Origin: Methylobacterium oryzihabitans
GTDB lineage: Bacteria; Pseudomonadota; Alphaproteobacteria; Rhizobiales; Beijerinckiaceae
Length of the DNA stretch: 64,000 bases
Assembly (NCBI RefSeq): GCF_004004555.2
Contig: NZ_SACP01000004.1
Location: forward strand, 1 to 64,000
Direction: 5' to 3'
Made by a program: the position numbers and the translations under genes. Within the stretch, counting starts at the first letter, position 1, and each line of letters starts with the position of its first letter. The notes under the pieces were generated by a model that saw only the letters and a program-made list of their open reading frames with translations, had not been told where the DNA came from and searched no databases. Below are positions 48,098-56,777 of the stretch, piece after piece.

Positions 48098-50041
48098 GTG
48101 AGGGTGGGCAACGAGACGAGCCTCCGGTCCGAGGGGGCGGGCACGAGGTCGCTGCTCGTCGGTGTCATCGGCCATGTCGACCACGGCAAGACGGCGCTGG
48201 TGCGGGCGCTGACCGGCACCGAGACCGACCGGCTGAAGGAGGAGCAGGAGCGCGGCGTCTCGATCGTGCCGGGCTTCGCCCTGCTGCCGGTGCCGGGCGG
48301 CGAGATCGACCTCGTCGACCTGCCCGGCCACGAGCGCTTCGTGCGGGCGATGGTGTCGGGGGCGACCGGGATGCGGGCGGTGCTGCTCGCGGTCGACGTC
48401 CGCGAGGGCGTGCGGCCGCAGACGGTGGAGCACCTCGAGATCGCGCGGCTGATCGGCGTGCGCCGGGGCGTCGTCGCACTCACCAAGTGCGACCTCGTCG
48501 CGCCGGACGCCGCGCGGGAGCGGGCGGCCGAGGTCGCGGCCCTGGTCGCGGCCGCCGGCTTCGACGAGGTCGCGGTGGTCGAGACCTCGGTCCTGCGCGA
48601 CCAGGGCCTCGACGACCTGCGGACCCGGCTCGCCGCGCTCCTCGACGGGGCCGGGTCTCCCGACGACGGCTATCCCTATCTTCCGATCGACCGGGTGTTC
48701 ACCCGGCCGGGCTTCGGCACCGTCGTGACCGGCACGCTCCGGCGCGGGCCGCTCGCGGTTGGCGATTCTCTCGTGGTGGCCCCGACCGAACTGAAGGCCG
48801 CGGTGCGCTCGCTTCAGATCCACGGCCGGGCGGTCCAGGCCGCCGAGCCGGGCCGGCGCACCGCCGTCGCCCTGCGCGGCGTCGAACTGTCCGACCTGAA
48901 GCGGGGACAGGCCCTCGCCCCGGCCGGCCTGCTCGTGCCGTCCGACTGGCTCGACGTGGAGCTGAGCGCCGCCCGCAATGCGCCCTCTCCGCTCGCCGGC
49001 GGGGCGCGGCTGCGGCTTCTCGTCGGCACCACCGAGGCGGAGGTGCGCCTGCGCCTGCTCGACCGCGACGAACTCGCCCCCGGCGAGACCGCGCTGGCGC
49101 AACTGCACTGCGCCGAGCCGGTGGCGGTGCCGGCGCGCGACCCGTTCATCCTCCGGCTCGATTCGCCGAGCCTCACGGTCGGCGGCGGCCGGGTGCTCGA
49201 TCCGGCCTCGCACCGGCGCAAGCGCCACGACCCGCGCCTTCTCGCCGATCTCCGGGCGATCGCCGCCGGCCGTCCCGCCGACACGCTGCTGATCCGCCTG
49301 CGGCAGGCCGGAGGCGCCGGGGCCGGCCTCCCCGATCTCGCCCGCCTCGTCGGCATCGCCCCCGACCGGGTGCGGCGCCGGCTGACCGAACTCGGCGCCC
49401 GAGAGGCCGGGGGCCGGTTCGTCGGGCCGGAGGCCTTCGCGGCGATGCGCGGGCGCGCGCTCCAGGTTCTCGCCTCCTACCACCGCGACCGGCCGATCGA
49501 GCACGGCTTGGCGCTGCCGCGCCTCGCGCCGCTGCTGCGCACCGACGACGCGGTGGCGGAGGCGGTCCTGCGCGACCTCGTCGCCGCCGGCGAGGTCGCG
49601 CAGGACCAGACCGTCTTTCGCCTCGCCGACTTCGACCCGGCCCGCAACGCCTCCGAGGTGGTCGAGGTGCTGGAGGCCCTCTTCCGGCGCGGCGGCCTGA
49701 CCCCGCCCGACGAGGCCGAGGCGGTCGGGCGCGACACCCGCCGGGCCGAGGCGATGGCCTATCTGGTCCGGGCCGGCATCCTGATCCGCGCCCTCGACCG
49801 GGTGCAGCGGCGCACCATCGTCTTCCACCGCGACGCGGTCGAGCAGGCCAAGGCGACGCTGGCGGACGCCTTCGCCGGATCGCCGGGCTTCCTCGCCCGC
49901 GAGGCGGGGGCGGTCCTCGGCATCTCGCGCAAGTTCTCGATCCCGCTGCTCGAACATCTCGACGCCGCCCGCTTCACCCGGCGCACCGGCGACACCCGCG
50001 TGCTGGTCGAGGCTGGACCCGGGGCGGCGAACCCGTCATAA
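48098..50041 (+). CDS. selB: Selenocysteine-specific elongation factor SelB
   Basis: 647 residues from GTG 48098 with GGAGAG just upstream. EF-Tu-like domains: [47 protein letters not shown], then GFGTVVTGTLRRGPLAVGDS. The C-terminal half carries winged helices that bind the SECIS hairpin (RKFSIPLLEHLDAARFTRRT near the end). It delivers Sec-tRNA to UGA codons. Its stop is 8 bp before the tRNA-Sec gene. No selA or selD in the window. Confidence 0.96.
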   Translation: MRVGNETSLRSEGAGTRSLLVGVIGHVDHGKTALVRALTGTETDRLKEEQERGVSIVPGFALLPVPGGEIDLVDLPGHERFVRAMVSGATGMRAVLLAVDVREGVRPQTVEHLEIARLIGVRRGVVALTKCDLVAPDAARERAAEVAALVAAAGFDEVAVVETSVLRDQGLDDLRTRLAALLDGAGSPDDGYPYLPIDRVFTRPGFGTVVTGTLRRGPLAVGDSLVVAPTELKAAVRSLQIHGRAVQAAEPGRRTAVALRGVELSDLKRGQALAPAGLLVPSDWLDVELSAARNAPSPLAGGARLRLLVGTTEAEVRLRLLDRDELAPGETALAQLHCAEPVAVPARDPFILRLDSPSLTVGGGRVLDPASHRRKRHDPRLLADLRAIAAGRPADTLLIRLRQAGGAGAGLPDLARLVGIAPDRVRRRLTELGAREAGGRFVGPEAFAAMRGRALQVLASYHRDRPIEHGLALPRLAPLLRTDDAVAEAVLRDLVAAGEVAQDQTVFRLADFDPARNASEVVEVLEALFRRGGLTPPDEAEAVGRDTRRAEAMAYLVRAGILIRALDRVQRRTIVFHRDAVEQAKATLADAFAGSPGFLAREAGAVLGISRKFSIPLLEHLDAARFTRRTGDTRVLVEAGPGAANPS

Positions 50042-50049
50042 CCGGCGGC

Positions 50050-50142
50050 GGAGGCGATCGGGGTCTGGTGGCCCTCCTGGTCTTCAAAACCAGCGGCACG
50101 CCACAAGCGTGCGGTGGGTTCGATTCCCATCCGTCTCCGCCA
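50050..50142 (+). tRNA. selC: tRNA-Sec (anticodon UCA), CCA encoded
   Basis: 93 nt. Anticodon TCA (50084-50086) in loop CTTCAAA with stem CTGGT/ACCAG. A long variable arm folds as GCACGC/GCGTGC. T-loop GGTTCGATTCC. Acceptor GGAGGCG pairs with the 3' CGTCTCC, with one G-U pair, then G and CCA at 50139-50142. All features fit selC. Directly downstream of selB. Confidence 0.95.
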
Positions 50143-50148
50143 CCCGTG

Positions 50149-51987
50149 TCACGCTGCGTCGCATTCCGCCGGCGGCGGGTCGGCGGCGCAGATCCGGTTG
50201 CGGCCGGCCTGCTTGGCCCGGTACAGCCGCTGGTCGGCGAGCGACACCAGGGCGTCCCAGCTCTGGCTCGAGCCTGGCTCGCGCGTCGCCAGCCCGAAGC
50301 TGCCGCTGATGCGCAGGCCGGGGATCTGGCCGATCGGCTCCCGGCACAACGCGGTTCGCAGGCGCTCGCACAGGCGTTCGGCGTCCGCGGCGCCGATGCC
50401 CGGCAGAACGACGACGAACTCCTCGCCGCCGTAGCGGGCGAGCAGGTCGCCGGGCCGCAGGCACGGCGCGATCCGGGGTCCGATCTGGGCCAGGACGAGG
50501 TCGCCGGCGGCGTGGCCGTGGGTGTCGTTCACCGCCTTGAAGTGGTCGATGTCGAACAGCACGACGGCGAGCCCGGTGCCGGCCCGGTCGGCCTCGGCGA
50601 GGGCCCGCGCCGCCCGCTCGCCGGCCGCGCGCCGGTTCGGCAGGCCCGTCAGGGCGTCGGTCTCGGACAGGATCTGAAGCTGGCGCGTCAGGCGGGTGCG
50701 CTCCCGCTCGAGAACCCGCTTCTGGCGCTGCTCGGCCCGCAGGATCGCCAGCCCGTCGAACATCTCGCCGATCTCGCGGCCGAACCGCGCCGGCTGCACC
50801 GGCTCGGACAGGTTGCCCCGGGCGATGGCGACGATCTGGCGGCGCGCCGCGATCAGCGGACGGAACAGGCGGTTGCTCAGGAGCAGGTTGAGCGCGAGCA
50901 GGATCCCGGCGACGAGGACCGTGAGGCTGCCGGCGATGACCGTGTCGCGCAGGGCGGCCCTTCGCTGAGTCTCGATCTTCTCGCGGCTCAATTCGCCGAG
51001 GCGGTCCCGCAGGCGCGCCGCCGCCGCGAGCCCCGGGACGTAGGCGGCGGTGAACGCCGCGGCGCTCGGCCGCCCGCCGACCGCGGTCTCCGGCCTCTCG
51101 CCCTCGTGGGCCAGGGTCTCGTGGGCCAGGGTCCCGTGGGCCAGGGTCCCGTGGGCCAGCGCTTCGTGGCCCAGGGTCTCGTGGGCCCGCACCCAACTGC
51201 CGGCGAAGTACTGCGTCTGCACCTCGGCGAGCACATCGTCGACGGCGCGCCCGGGAATCGCGGCCCCCGCGTAGCTCGACAGGAGGGCCCATTGCTGACG
51301 GACCCGGCCGGCGGTGCGCGCGAAGTCGGCCGCGATCTCGCCGTGCCGGCGCTCGTCCGTCGTCGTCAGCGCCATCACGACGTAGGAGCCGAGCTTGCCC
51401 GCCTCCTCGCGCAGGGCGCTCGCCGCCGACTGGAGCATGATCTCGGCACTGATCTGCGGCAGGGTCCTGGCGATGCCGCGGCCGAGCTCGTCGCGCAGCA
51501 CCGCCGCATCGTCCGCGACCGCGAACATCGCCAGGATCGCCCCCGCGATCTCGCCGCCGCCGCGCTGGCCGGCCGGGCGCCCGACGACCGTATCGACTGT
51601 CAGCCGGGACGCGGCGAGCCGGTCGCGCAGGTCCTTCAGGTCCTGCCGGAAGCGCGGGGATCCGAGCAACTCGCCGTCGAACACCGCCTCCAGGCGGGTC
51701 AGGCTCTCGTCGGTCGCGAGGCGCTTGGCGACCAGGGCCGCGACCAGACCCGGCGGCGGCGGCCCGGCCTCGCCCATGACGCTGTTCGCCGGGCCGCGCT
51801 CGGCCGAGATCGCGGTGGCGGCGTCCATCACCGAGCGGAACCGTGCCAGTTCCTCCAGCCCCCGGTCGTAATGCCGGACGCTCCGGAAGTCGGACAGGAC
51901 CAGCGTGGTGCCGAGCATCACGCTGCCGGCCGCCGCGACGGCGCCGCCGGCCCATTGCAGATGCTGGAGACGGATGGAAACGGCCAT
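50149..51987 (-). CDS. Membrane-bound GGDEF-domain diguanylate cyclase
   Basis: 612 residues from ATG 51987 (MAVSIRLQHLQWAGGAVAAA). N-terminal membrane helix, a long helical periplasmic sensor region of about residues 30-320, second helix (VIAGSLTVLVAGILLALNLL), a HAMP-like linker (FRPLIAARRQIVAIARGNLS), then the catalytic domain from about 430: ILSETDALTGLPNRRA, FDIDHFKAVNDTHGHAAGD and ARYGGEEFVVVLPG. The GGEEF motif is intact, so it should make cyclic di-GMP. A 15-bp tandem repeat is embedded in the periplasmic part. No EAL domain. It ends 6 bp after selC on the opposite strand. Confidence 0.93.
   Translation of the reverse strand: MAVSIRLQHLQWAGGAVAAAGSVMLGTTLVLSDFRSVRHYDRGLEELARFRSVMDAATAISAERGPANSVMGEAGPPPPGLVAALVAKRLATDESLTRLEAVFDGELLGSPRFRQDLKDLRDRLAASRLTVDTVVGRPAGQRGGGEIAGAILAMFAVADDAAVLRDELGRGIARTLPQISAEIMLQSAASALREEAGKLGSYVVMALTTTDERRHGEIAADFARTAGRVRQQWALLSSYAGAAIPGRAVDDVLAEVQTQYFAGSWVRAHETLGHEALAHGTLAHGTLAHETLAHEGERPETAVGGRPSAAAFTAAYVPGLAAAARLRDRLGELSREKIETQRRAALRDTVIAGSLTVLVAGILLALNLLLSNRLFRPLIAARRQIVAIARGNLSEPVQPARFGREIGEMFDGLAILRAEQRQKRVLERERTRLTRQLQILSETDALTGLPNRRAAGERAARALAEADRAGTGLAVVLFDIDHFKAVNDTHGHAAGDLVLAQIGPRIAPCLRPGDLLARYGGEEFVVVLPGIGAADAERLCERLRTALCREPIGQIPGLRISGSFGLATREPGSSQSWDALVSLADQRLYRAKQAGRNRICAADPPPAECDAA
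51106..51180. repeat. 15-bp tandem repeat (five units) inside the GGDEF gene
   Basis: Units at 51106-51120, 51121-51135, 51136-51150, 51151-51165 and 51166-51180 (GTGGGCCAGGGTCTC type). A degenerate sixth follows. Translated, they give (G/E)(T/A)L(A/G)H pentapeptides in the periplasmic sensor region. A 15-bp unit keeps the frame, so the copy number can vary without breaking the protein. Confidence 0.88.
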
Positions 51988-52232
51988 GGTGCCCCCATCG
52001 CTGTCACGTCCCGCCGTATCGCAGACAACAAACTGAAAAAATCTTAATGACGTCGTCGTTCGCGACCATCTCCCCGAATGCAGCGGCGCCCGCCCGCCCC
52101 GTCGGCTGAACACGCCACCGGCGACGACTTCGCGAGTCCTGTCGGGCCGCCGCCCGCCGAAGCGGCCACGGACCCGACGACGGGATGGCGGCGAACCGGG
52201 GATGCGGGCCGCGGCGCAGGCGGCGTCTCGTG

Positions 52233-53690
52233 TCAGGACGTCGGGGACCCGGCACCCGGGTGTCGCGGCAGGACGATGCGGAAGCGGGCGCCGAGCGCCG
52301 TCTCGTCGAGGGACAGGGTGCCGCCGTTGAGGTGCACGAGTTCCGCCGCGATCGCGAGGCCGAGGCCGGTGCCGCCGGAGCGCCCGGCGCCCTGGAACGC
52401 CTCGAACAGGTGGGCCCGCGCCCGCTCCGGCAGGCCCGGGCCGTTGTCGGCGACGAGGATCGCCACCCGGTCGCCGACCGTCTCGGCCTCGATGGCGACC
52501 ACGGGCGGCGCCCCGTCGGCGGTGCCGGCGAGGCTCAGCGCCTGGACGGCGTTGCGGATCAGGTTGACCAGCACCCGGGCGAGCTGGTCGGGATCGGCGC
52601 AGACCTCGATCCCGTCGGGCGTGCGGTCCTCGACCCGGACCCGCGCCTCCCGCGACAGGCCGGCGATGTCGGGCAGGTCGGCGAGCAGCGTCCGCAGGGC
52701 GACCCGGCGGCGGGCCGGCACCCGCTCGGAGGCCCGGCCGTAGGCCAGGGTCGCCTCGCAGTAGCGGATTGCCCGGTCGAGGGTCGCCATTAGCCGCGAG
52801 GCGACCCGCTGCACGCCAGGATCCGCCGCGCTCTCGAGGCGGTCGCCGAGCAGTTGCGCCGTGGTGAGAAGGTTGCGCAGCTCGTGGTTGATCTTGCTCA
52901 CCGACAGGCCGAGATCGGCCAGCCGCCGCTTCTGGCGCAGCTCGCCGGCGAGCGCCGTCTCCATCTGCGCGAGGGCGCGCTCGGCGAGGCCGATCTCGTC
53001 GCTGCGCCAGGACGGGGTAATCAGCCGTGTCGCGTCCTCGGGGGCGTCGGCGAAGGCGGTGATGTGGCGCGTCAGGCGCCGCACCGGCCCGACGATCGAG
53101 ACCTGGAGGACGAGGAACAACAGCAGGGCGGTGATCCCCGAGATCGCCAGCGAGGTCAGCATGATCCGGCGCGAGAACGCCACCATCGCCCGCCGCAGCG
53201 GCGCCGGGTCGAGCACCAGCTCGACGAAGTCGATGCCGTTCATGCCGTGGCCGACGACCCGCAGCGGGCGCGGGTCGGCATCGACCAGGGTGCGCCATGC
53301 CCCGGCGATCAGCTCCGGCCAGTCGGCGTCGCGCAGGTCGATGCTCTCGCTTACCTCCGGGGGCATCTCGTCGACGGTGAGCAGCTTGCGCACCCCCTCG
53401 CCGCGCAGGGCGATCGCCTGGGCGCCGACGCCGCCGAGCAGGCGCCGGGCGAGGTCGTCGGAGACCCGGTGCTCGGGGGCGGCGTCGAGGACCAGGGCCG
53501 CGACCTGGGCCGCCGCCACCCGGTCGGACAGCCACGCCCGGCGGAAGTTCGCGACGCTCGGCACCGAGATCAGCACCTCGGCGAGGAGCACGAACAGCAC
53601 CGTGCACAGGAGCAGCCGGCCCGAGAGCCCGATCCGGCCGAGGCCGCGCCGCAGGGGCGCGCGGTCACGGGCGCTCTCGGCAGGTCGCAC
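52233..53690 (-). CDS. Sensor histidine kinase (orphan)
   Basis: 485 residues, GTG start at 53690 with GAGGAGG upstream. A first membrane helix (LLLCTVLFVLLAEVLISV), a periplasmic region to about 165, a second helix (IMLTSLAISGITALLLFLVL) and a HAMP region. Dimerisation/H-box SVSKINHELRNLLTTAQL (His followed by Glu-Leu-Arg-Asn). ATP-binding domain with N-box VNLIRNAVQAL, VADNGPGLPERA and GGTGLGLAIAAEL. No response regulator is nearby. The H-box has ELRN in place of the common ExxT/N pattern, as in some noncanonical families. Confidence 0.9.
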   Translation of the reverse strand: MRPAESARDRAPLRRGLGRIGLSGRLLLCTVLFVLLAEVLISVPSVANFRRAWLSDRVAAAQVAALVLDAAPEHRVSDDLARRLLGGVGAQAIALRGEGVRKLLTVDEMPPEVSESIDLRDADWPELIAGAWRTLVDADPRPLRVVGHGMNGIDFVELVLDPAPLRRAMVAFSRRIMLTSLAISGITALLLFLVLQVSIVGPVRRLTRHITAFADAPEDATRLITPSWRSDEIGLAERALAQMETALAGELRQKRRLADLGLSVSKINHELRNLLTTAQLLGDRLESAADPGVQRVASRLMATLDRAIRYCEATLAYGRASERVPARRRVALRTLLADLPDIAGLSREARVRVEDRTPDGIEVCADPDQLARVLVNLIRNAVQALSLAGTADGAPPVVAIEAETVGDRVAILVADNGPGLPERARAHLFEAFQGAGRSGGTGLGLAIAAELVHLNGGTLSLDETALGARFRIVLPRHPGAGSPTS

Positions 53691-53840
53691 GGCCGCATTC
53701 CTCCTCGTCGACGGCGGGTTCCGATCCGCCCGGTCAGCGCTGCACTGAGCCGCTGCGCCCGCGTTTTGTTCCTGAAGAATTGCCGCTGCGGCGGGCCCGT
53801 CGCCACTGGGCCATTGGTCGGGGGACGGTCCGCGCCGGCG

Positions 53841-53970
53841 TCATGCGGTTTCTGATTGATCGCTCGGCGATCCCTGCGGGATCGCTTCGCGATGCAAAAA
53901 CCGGCTTCGCTCATGCGCCGCGCGGGCTTCTGATACGGTTTTCGGAACGCATCGTCCGAAACCCGTATCA
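53841..53970 (-). repeat. Composite two-hairpin intergenic repeat, copy H
   Basis: On the minus strand it begins with the TGA stop of the TVP38-family gene (53970-53968). First hairpin: left arm and right arm around 53931-53949 and 53953-53970, one mismatch and one bulge. Linker AAGCCCGCGCGGCGCATGAG, then the second module to 53841. It lies in the 277-bp gap before the histidine-kinase start. Confidence 0.85.
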
Positions 53971-54930
53971 GACCGGCCGCCGCCGCAGGCGCCGCACCAC
54001 GACCGGCAGCAGGGCGAGCGCGCCGAGCCCGATCAGGGTCGCGATCATGCCCGGCGTCACGACCTGGCTGAGGGAGATCGCGTCGTCGCAGGCGGTCCCT
54101 CCGGCGGCGAGGCAGGCGTCCCGCGCCTCCTTGTGCGCCGCCGCCACCGCCTCGATCCGCGCCCCGGTCGCGGCGTAGATGAACGCCCCGGGGCTGATGC
54201 CGAGGACGGTGGCGAGCGCGAAGGTCCGCAGGCGCACGCCGAACACCGCCGGACCGAGATTGGTCATCCAGAACGGGAAGATCGGCAGCAGGCGCAGGAA
54301 CAGCACGTAGGAGAACGCGTCCTCGCGGAATCCGTCCGCGAAGCGGCGCAGGCGCGGGCCGGCATGCTTGAGCAGCAGTTCCCCCGCTGCTGTGCGGCCG
54401 ATGCCGAACACGATCACCGCCCCGGTCGTCGCCGAGGCGATCGCCACCAGGGCACCGGTCACGGTGCCGAACAGGAAGCCGCACAGGGTGGTCATCACGA
54501 CCGAGACCGGCACCGAGACGACCACGGTGCCGACGTAGAACAGGTAGGCCATCAGCACCGCCCGCGGACGGTTCTCGGTCACCACCGCCTGGGCGAGGTC
54601 ACGGGAGGCGAGGAGGTGGTCGAGGGTGAACCACCGCGGCGCCCCGCCGATCAGCAGGCCGAGGGAGAGCGCGACCAGCGCGACGAGCGGCAGCACCCGC
54701 AGCCAGCGCCGCCACGGCGCCCGGGCCACCGCCTCCTCCGGCAGGGCGGGCGCGTCGCCGTCCTCGCCGGGGCCGCTCACGCGGTCCTTCGTCTGGTCGG
54801 GGCCGCTCACGCGGTCCTTCGTCTGGTCGGGACCGCTCACGCGGTCCTTCGTCTGGTCGGGACCGCTCACGCGGTCCTTCGTCTGGTCGGGACCGCTCAC
54901 GCGGTCCTTGGCCTGTTCGGGGCCGCTCAC
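53968..54930 (-). CDS. TVP38/TMEM64 (DedA-like) membrane protein with repetitive N-terminus
   Basis: 320 residues from GTG 54930, whose GTGA overlaps the upstream methyltransferase stop. Residues 1-56 are hydrophilic decapeptide repeats (VSGPDQTKDR), then a linker, then about six membrane helices. The family core is SATTGAVIVFGIGRTAAGEL and LRLLPIFPFWMTNLGPAVFG. Such proteins are linked to membrane-lipid scrambling or transport, partner unknown. The repeats contain further GTG codons, each with AAGGA upstream, so shorter forms may start there. Next to a PmtA-like gene. Confidence 0.85.
   Translation of the reverse strand: MSGPEQAKDRVSGPDQTKDRVSGPDQTKDRVSGPDQTKDRVSGPDQTKDRVSGPGEDGDAPALPEEAVARAPWRRWLRVLPLVALVALSLGLLIGGAPRWFTLDHLLASRDLAQAVVTENRPRAVLMAYLFYVGTVVVSVPVSVVMTTLCGFLFGTVTGALVAIASATTGAVIVFGIGRTAAGELLLKHAGPRLRRFADGFREDAFSYVLFLRLLPIFPFWMTNLGPAVFGVRLRTFALATVLGISPGAFIYAATGARIEAVAAAHKEARDACLAAGGTACDDAISLSQVVTPGMIATLIGLGALALLPVVVRRLRRRPV
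54781..54930. repeat. 30-bp tandem repeat (five units) at the start of the TVP38-family gene
   Basis: Exact 30-bp register: 54781-54810, 54811-54840, 54841-54870, 54871-54900, 54901-54930. Units are nearly identical; the last (nearest the start) is slightly diverged. On the coding strand each contains an AAGGA sequence, a four-base spacer and a GTG codon. Confidence 0.93.
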
Positions 54931-55580
54931 GCGGCTTTGCGCATGCGCAGGATCTTGAAGAAGCCGCCCGGGAAGGTCGGGCGGACGCCGATGAAGGCGA
55001 CGCCGTTGCGCCGGGCCCAGGCCTCGATGCGGGCGGCCTTGAAGTCCGAGCTCCAGCCGATCTTCGAGCACAGCGGGGCGACGATCTCCTCGACCCGCGC
55101 GACCGCGCCGCCGTCCTGCCCGAAATGGTTGGCGAGCACGATCTCGCCGCCGGGCCGCAGCACCCGCAGGAACTCGCCGAGCGCCGCCTCGGGGTCGGGC
55201 ACCAGGGTGATGAGGAACTGCGCCACCACCGCGTCGAAGCTCGCATCGGCGTAGCCGAGGCGGCAGACGTCCATGACCTGGAGGCCCTTCACGTGGGACA
55301 GGCCGCGGCGCAGCACCTTGCGGCGGGCGCGCCGCAGCATGTCCTCCGACAGGTCGACGCCGTAGAGTTCGCAACTCGCCGGGTAGTAGCCGAGCGACAG
55401 GCCGGTGCCGACCCCGGCCTCCAGGATGCGTCGGCCGTTCGCCACCGCCGCCTCGACGGCGTCGCGGGCCGCCGGCTCGGTCAGCTTGTCGTAGACCACG
55501 TCGTAGACCGGGGCCCAGCGCGCATAGGCCTTGCGCATCAGGGCCGTGGTGGGTCCGGCCTCCCGCGGCTCGCTCAGCAT
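54927..55580 (-). CDS. Class I SAM methyltransferase, PmtA-like (phosphatidylethanolamine N-methyltransferase candidate)
   Basis: 217 residues. SAM-binding motif ILEAGVGTGLSLGYYPA, the acidic VDLSEDMLRRARRKVLRRG, then FDAVVAQFLITLVPDPEAAL and LRPGGEIVLANHFGQDGG. The pattern resembles the Rhodobacter-type PmtA that makes phosphatidylcholine. Related UbiE-like enzymes are an alternative, so no symbol is given. Its stop overlaps the GTG start of the TVP38-family membrane gene, consistent with a lipid theme. Confidence 0.75.
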   Translation of the reverse strand: MLSEPREAGPTTALMRKAYARWAPVYDVVYDKLTEPAARDAVEAAVANGRRILEAGVGTGLSLGYYPASCELYGVDLSEDMLRRARRKVLRRGLSHVKGLQVMDVCRLGYADASFDAVVAQFLITLVPDPEAALGEFLRVLRPGGEIVLANHFGQDGGAVARVEEIVAPLCSKIGWSSDFKAARIEAWARRNGVAFIGVRPTFPGGFFKILRMRKAA

Positions 55581-55625
55581 GTCTGTGGTTCTCTCTCGAA
55601 GGGTCGTGTCGTCGTCCGCCGCGCC

Positions 55626-56777
55626 TCAGGCCGCCGCCCGCCGCGCGTCCTCGACGCGCAGGATCGTGCCGCCGCCGAGCACCCGCGCCCGCGGGCCGTC
55701 GTCGGCATAGATGGCGCAGGCCTGCCCCGGGGACACTCCGTCCTCCGCCGCCAGCAGGGAAATCTCGACGCCGCCGGTGGCAGGGTCGACGGACAGGGTG
55801 GCGGGGCGCGGCTCGCGGGTCGAACGGACCCGGACCGCGACCGGAATGTCGCCGAGGCCGGCGGGGGCGGCATCGCCGAGCCAGTTCAGGTCGGCGAGGC
55901 GCAGGCGCGAGGTCGCCAGCGCCTCGCGCGGGCCGACGACGACCCGGGCGGCGTCGGGCTCCAGGCGCAGGACGTAGAGCGGCTCGCCGATGGAGAGCTT
56001 GAGCCCGCGCCGCTGCCCGACCGTGAAGCCGATGATGCCGTCGTGGCGGCCGAGCACCCGTCCGTCGCGGTGGACGATCTCACCCGGGCGCACGGCGTCG
56101 GGCCGCAGGCGGGCGATGACGTCCTGGTAGCGCCCCTGGGGCACGAAGCAGATGTCCTGGCTGTCCGGCTTGTCGGCGACCGAGAGGCCGAACTCGCGGG
56201 CGAGCGCCCGGGTCTCGTCCTTCGGCCGCTCGCCGAGGGGAAAGCGCAGGAAGGCGAGCTGCTCGGGCGTGGTGGCGTAGAGGAAGTAGCTCTGGTCGCG
56301 GCTCGGATCGAGGGCGCGGTAGAGCGCGCGGCCGCCGTCCGGGCGCCGCCGGCTCGCGACGTAGTGCCCGGTCGCCAGCGCGTCGGCGCCGAGGTCGCGG
56401 GCGGTGGCGAGCAGGTCGCGGAACTTGATCGAGCGGTTGCACTCGACGCAGGGGATCGGGGTCTCGCCCTGGAGGTAGCTCTCGGCGAAGCGGTCGATCA
56501 CCGCCTCGCGGAACCGGTCCTCGTAGTCGAGGACGTAATGCGGGATGCCCAGCGTCTCGGCGGCGCGGCGGGCGTCGTGGATGTCCTGGCCGGCGCAGCA
56601 GGCGCCGCGGCGATGCGTGGCGGCGCCGTGGTCGTAGAGCTGGAGCGTGATGCCGACGACATCGTAGCCCTCGCGCTTCAACAGCGCGGCCACCACGGAC
56701 GAGTCGACCCCGCCCGACATGGCGACGACGACGCGGGTGGCCTCCGGGGCCTTCGGCAGATCGAGCGAGTTCATCAT
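55626..56777 (-). CDS. mnmA: tRNA-specific 2-thiouridylase MnmA
   Basis: 383 residues; ATG at 56777 or 56774 (MMNSLD). PP-loop [20 protein letters not shown], then the catalytic cysteines in [14 protein letters not shown] and [14 protein letters not shown]. It installs the 2-thio group on U34 of tRNA Glu/Gln/Lys. C-terminal barrel present. 45 bp separate it from the methyltransferase gene downstream. Confidence 0.97.
   Translation of the reverse strand: MMNSLDLPKAPEATRVVVAMSGGVDSSVVAALLKREGYDVVGITLQLYDHGAATHRRGACCAGQDIHDARRAAETLGIPHYVLDYEDRFREAVIDRFAESYLQGETPIPCVECNRSIKFRDLLATARDLGADALATGHYVASRRRPDGGRALYRALDPSRDQSYFLYATTPEQLAFLRFPLGERPKDETRALAREFGLSVADKPDSQDICFVPQGRYQDVIARLRPDAVRPGEIVHRDGRVLGRHDGIIGFTVGQRRGLKLSIGEPLYVLRLEPDAARVVVGPREALATSRLRLADLNWLGDAAPAGLGDIPVAVRVRSTREPRPATLSVDPATGGVEISLLAAEDGVSPGQACAIYADDGPRARVLGGGTILRVEDARRAAA

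Noticed and set aside
50149-53607. A single 1152-residue minus-strand open frame spanning the GGDEF gene and most of the kinase gene
   Set aside because: Its upstream half is an out-of-frame reading of the kinase gene (arginine/glycine-rich junk). The GGDEF protein starts at 51987.
54781-54930. Five direct repeats as a CRISPR array or iteron origin
   Set aside because: There are no spacers between the units and they are in frame inside a membrane-protein gene. No replication gene is nearby.
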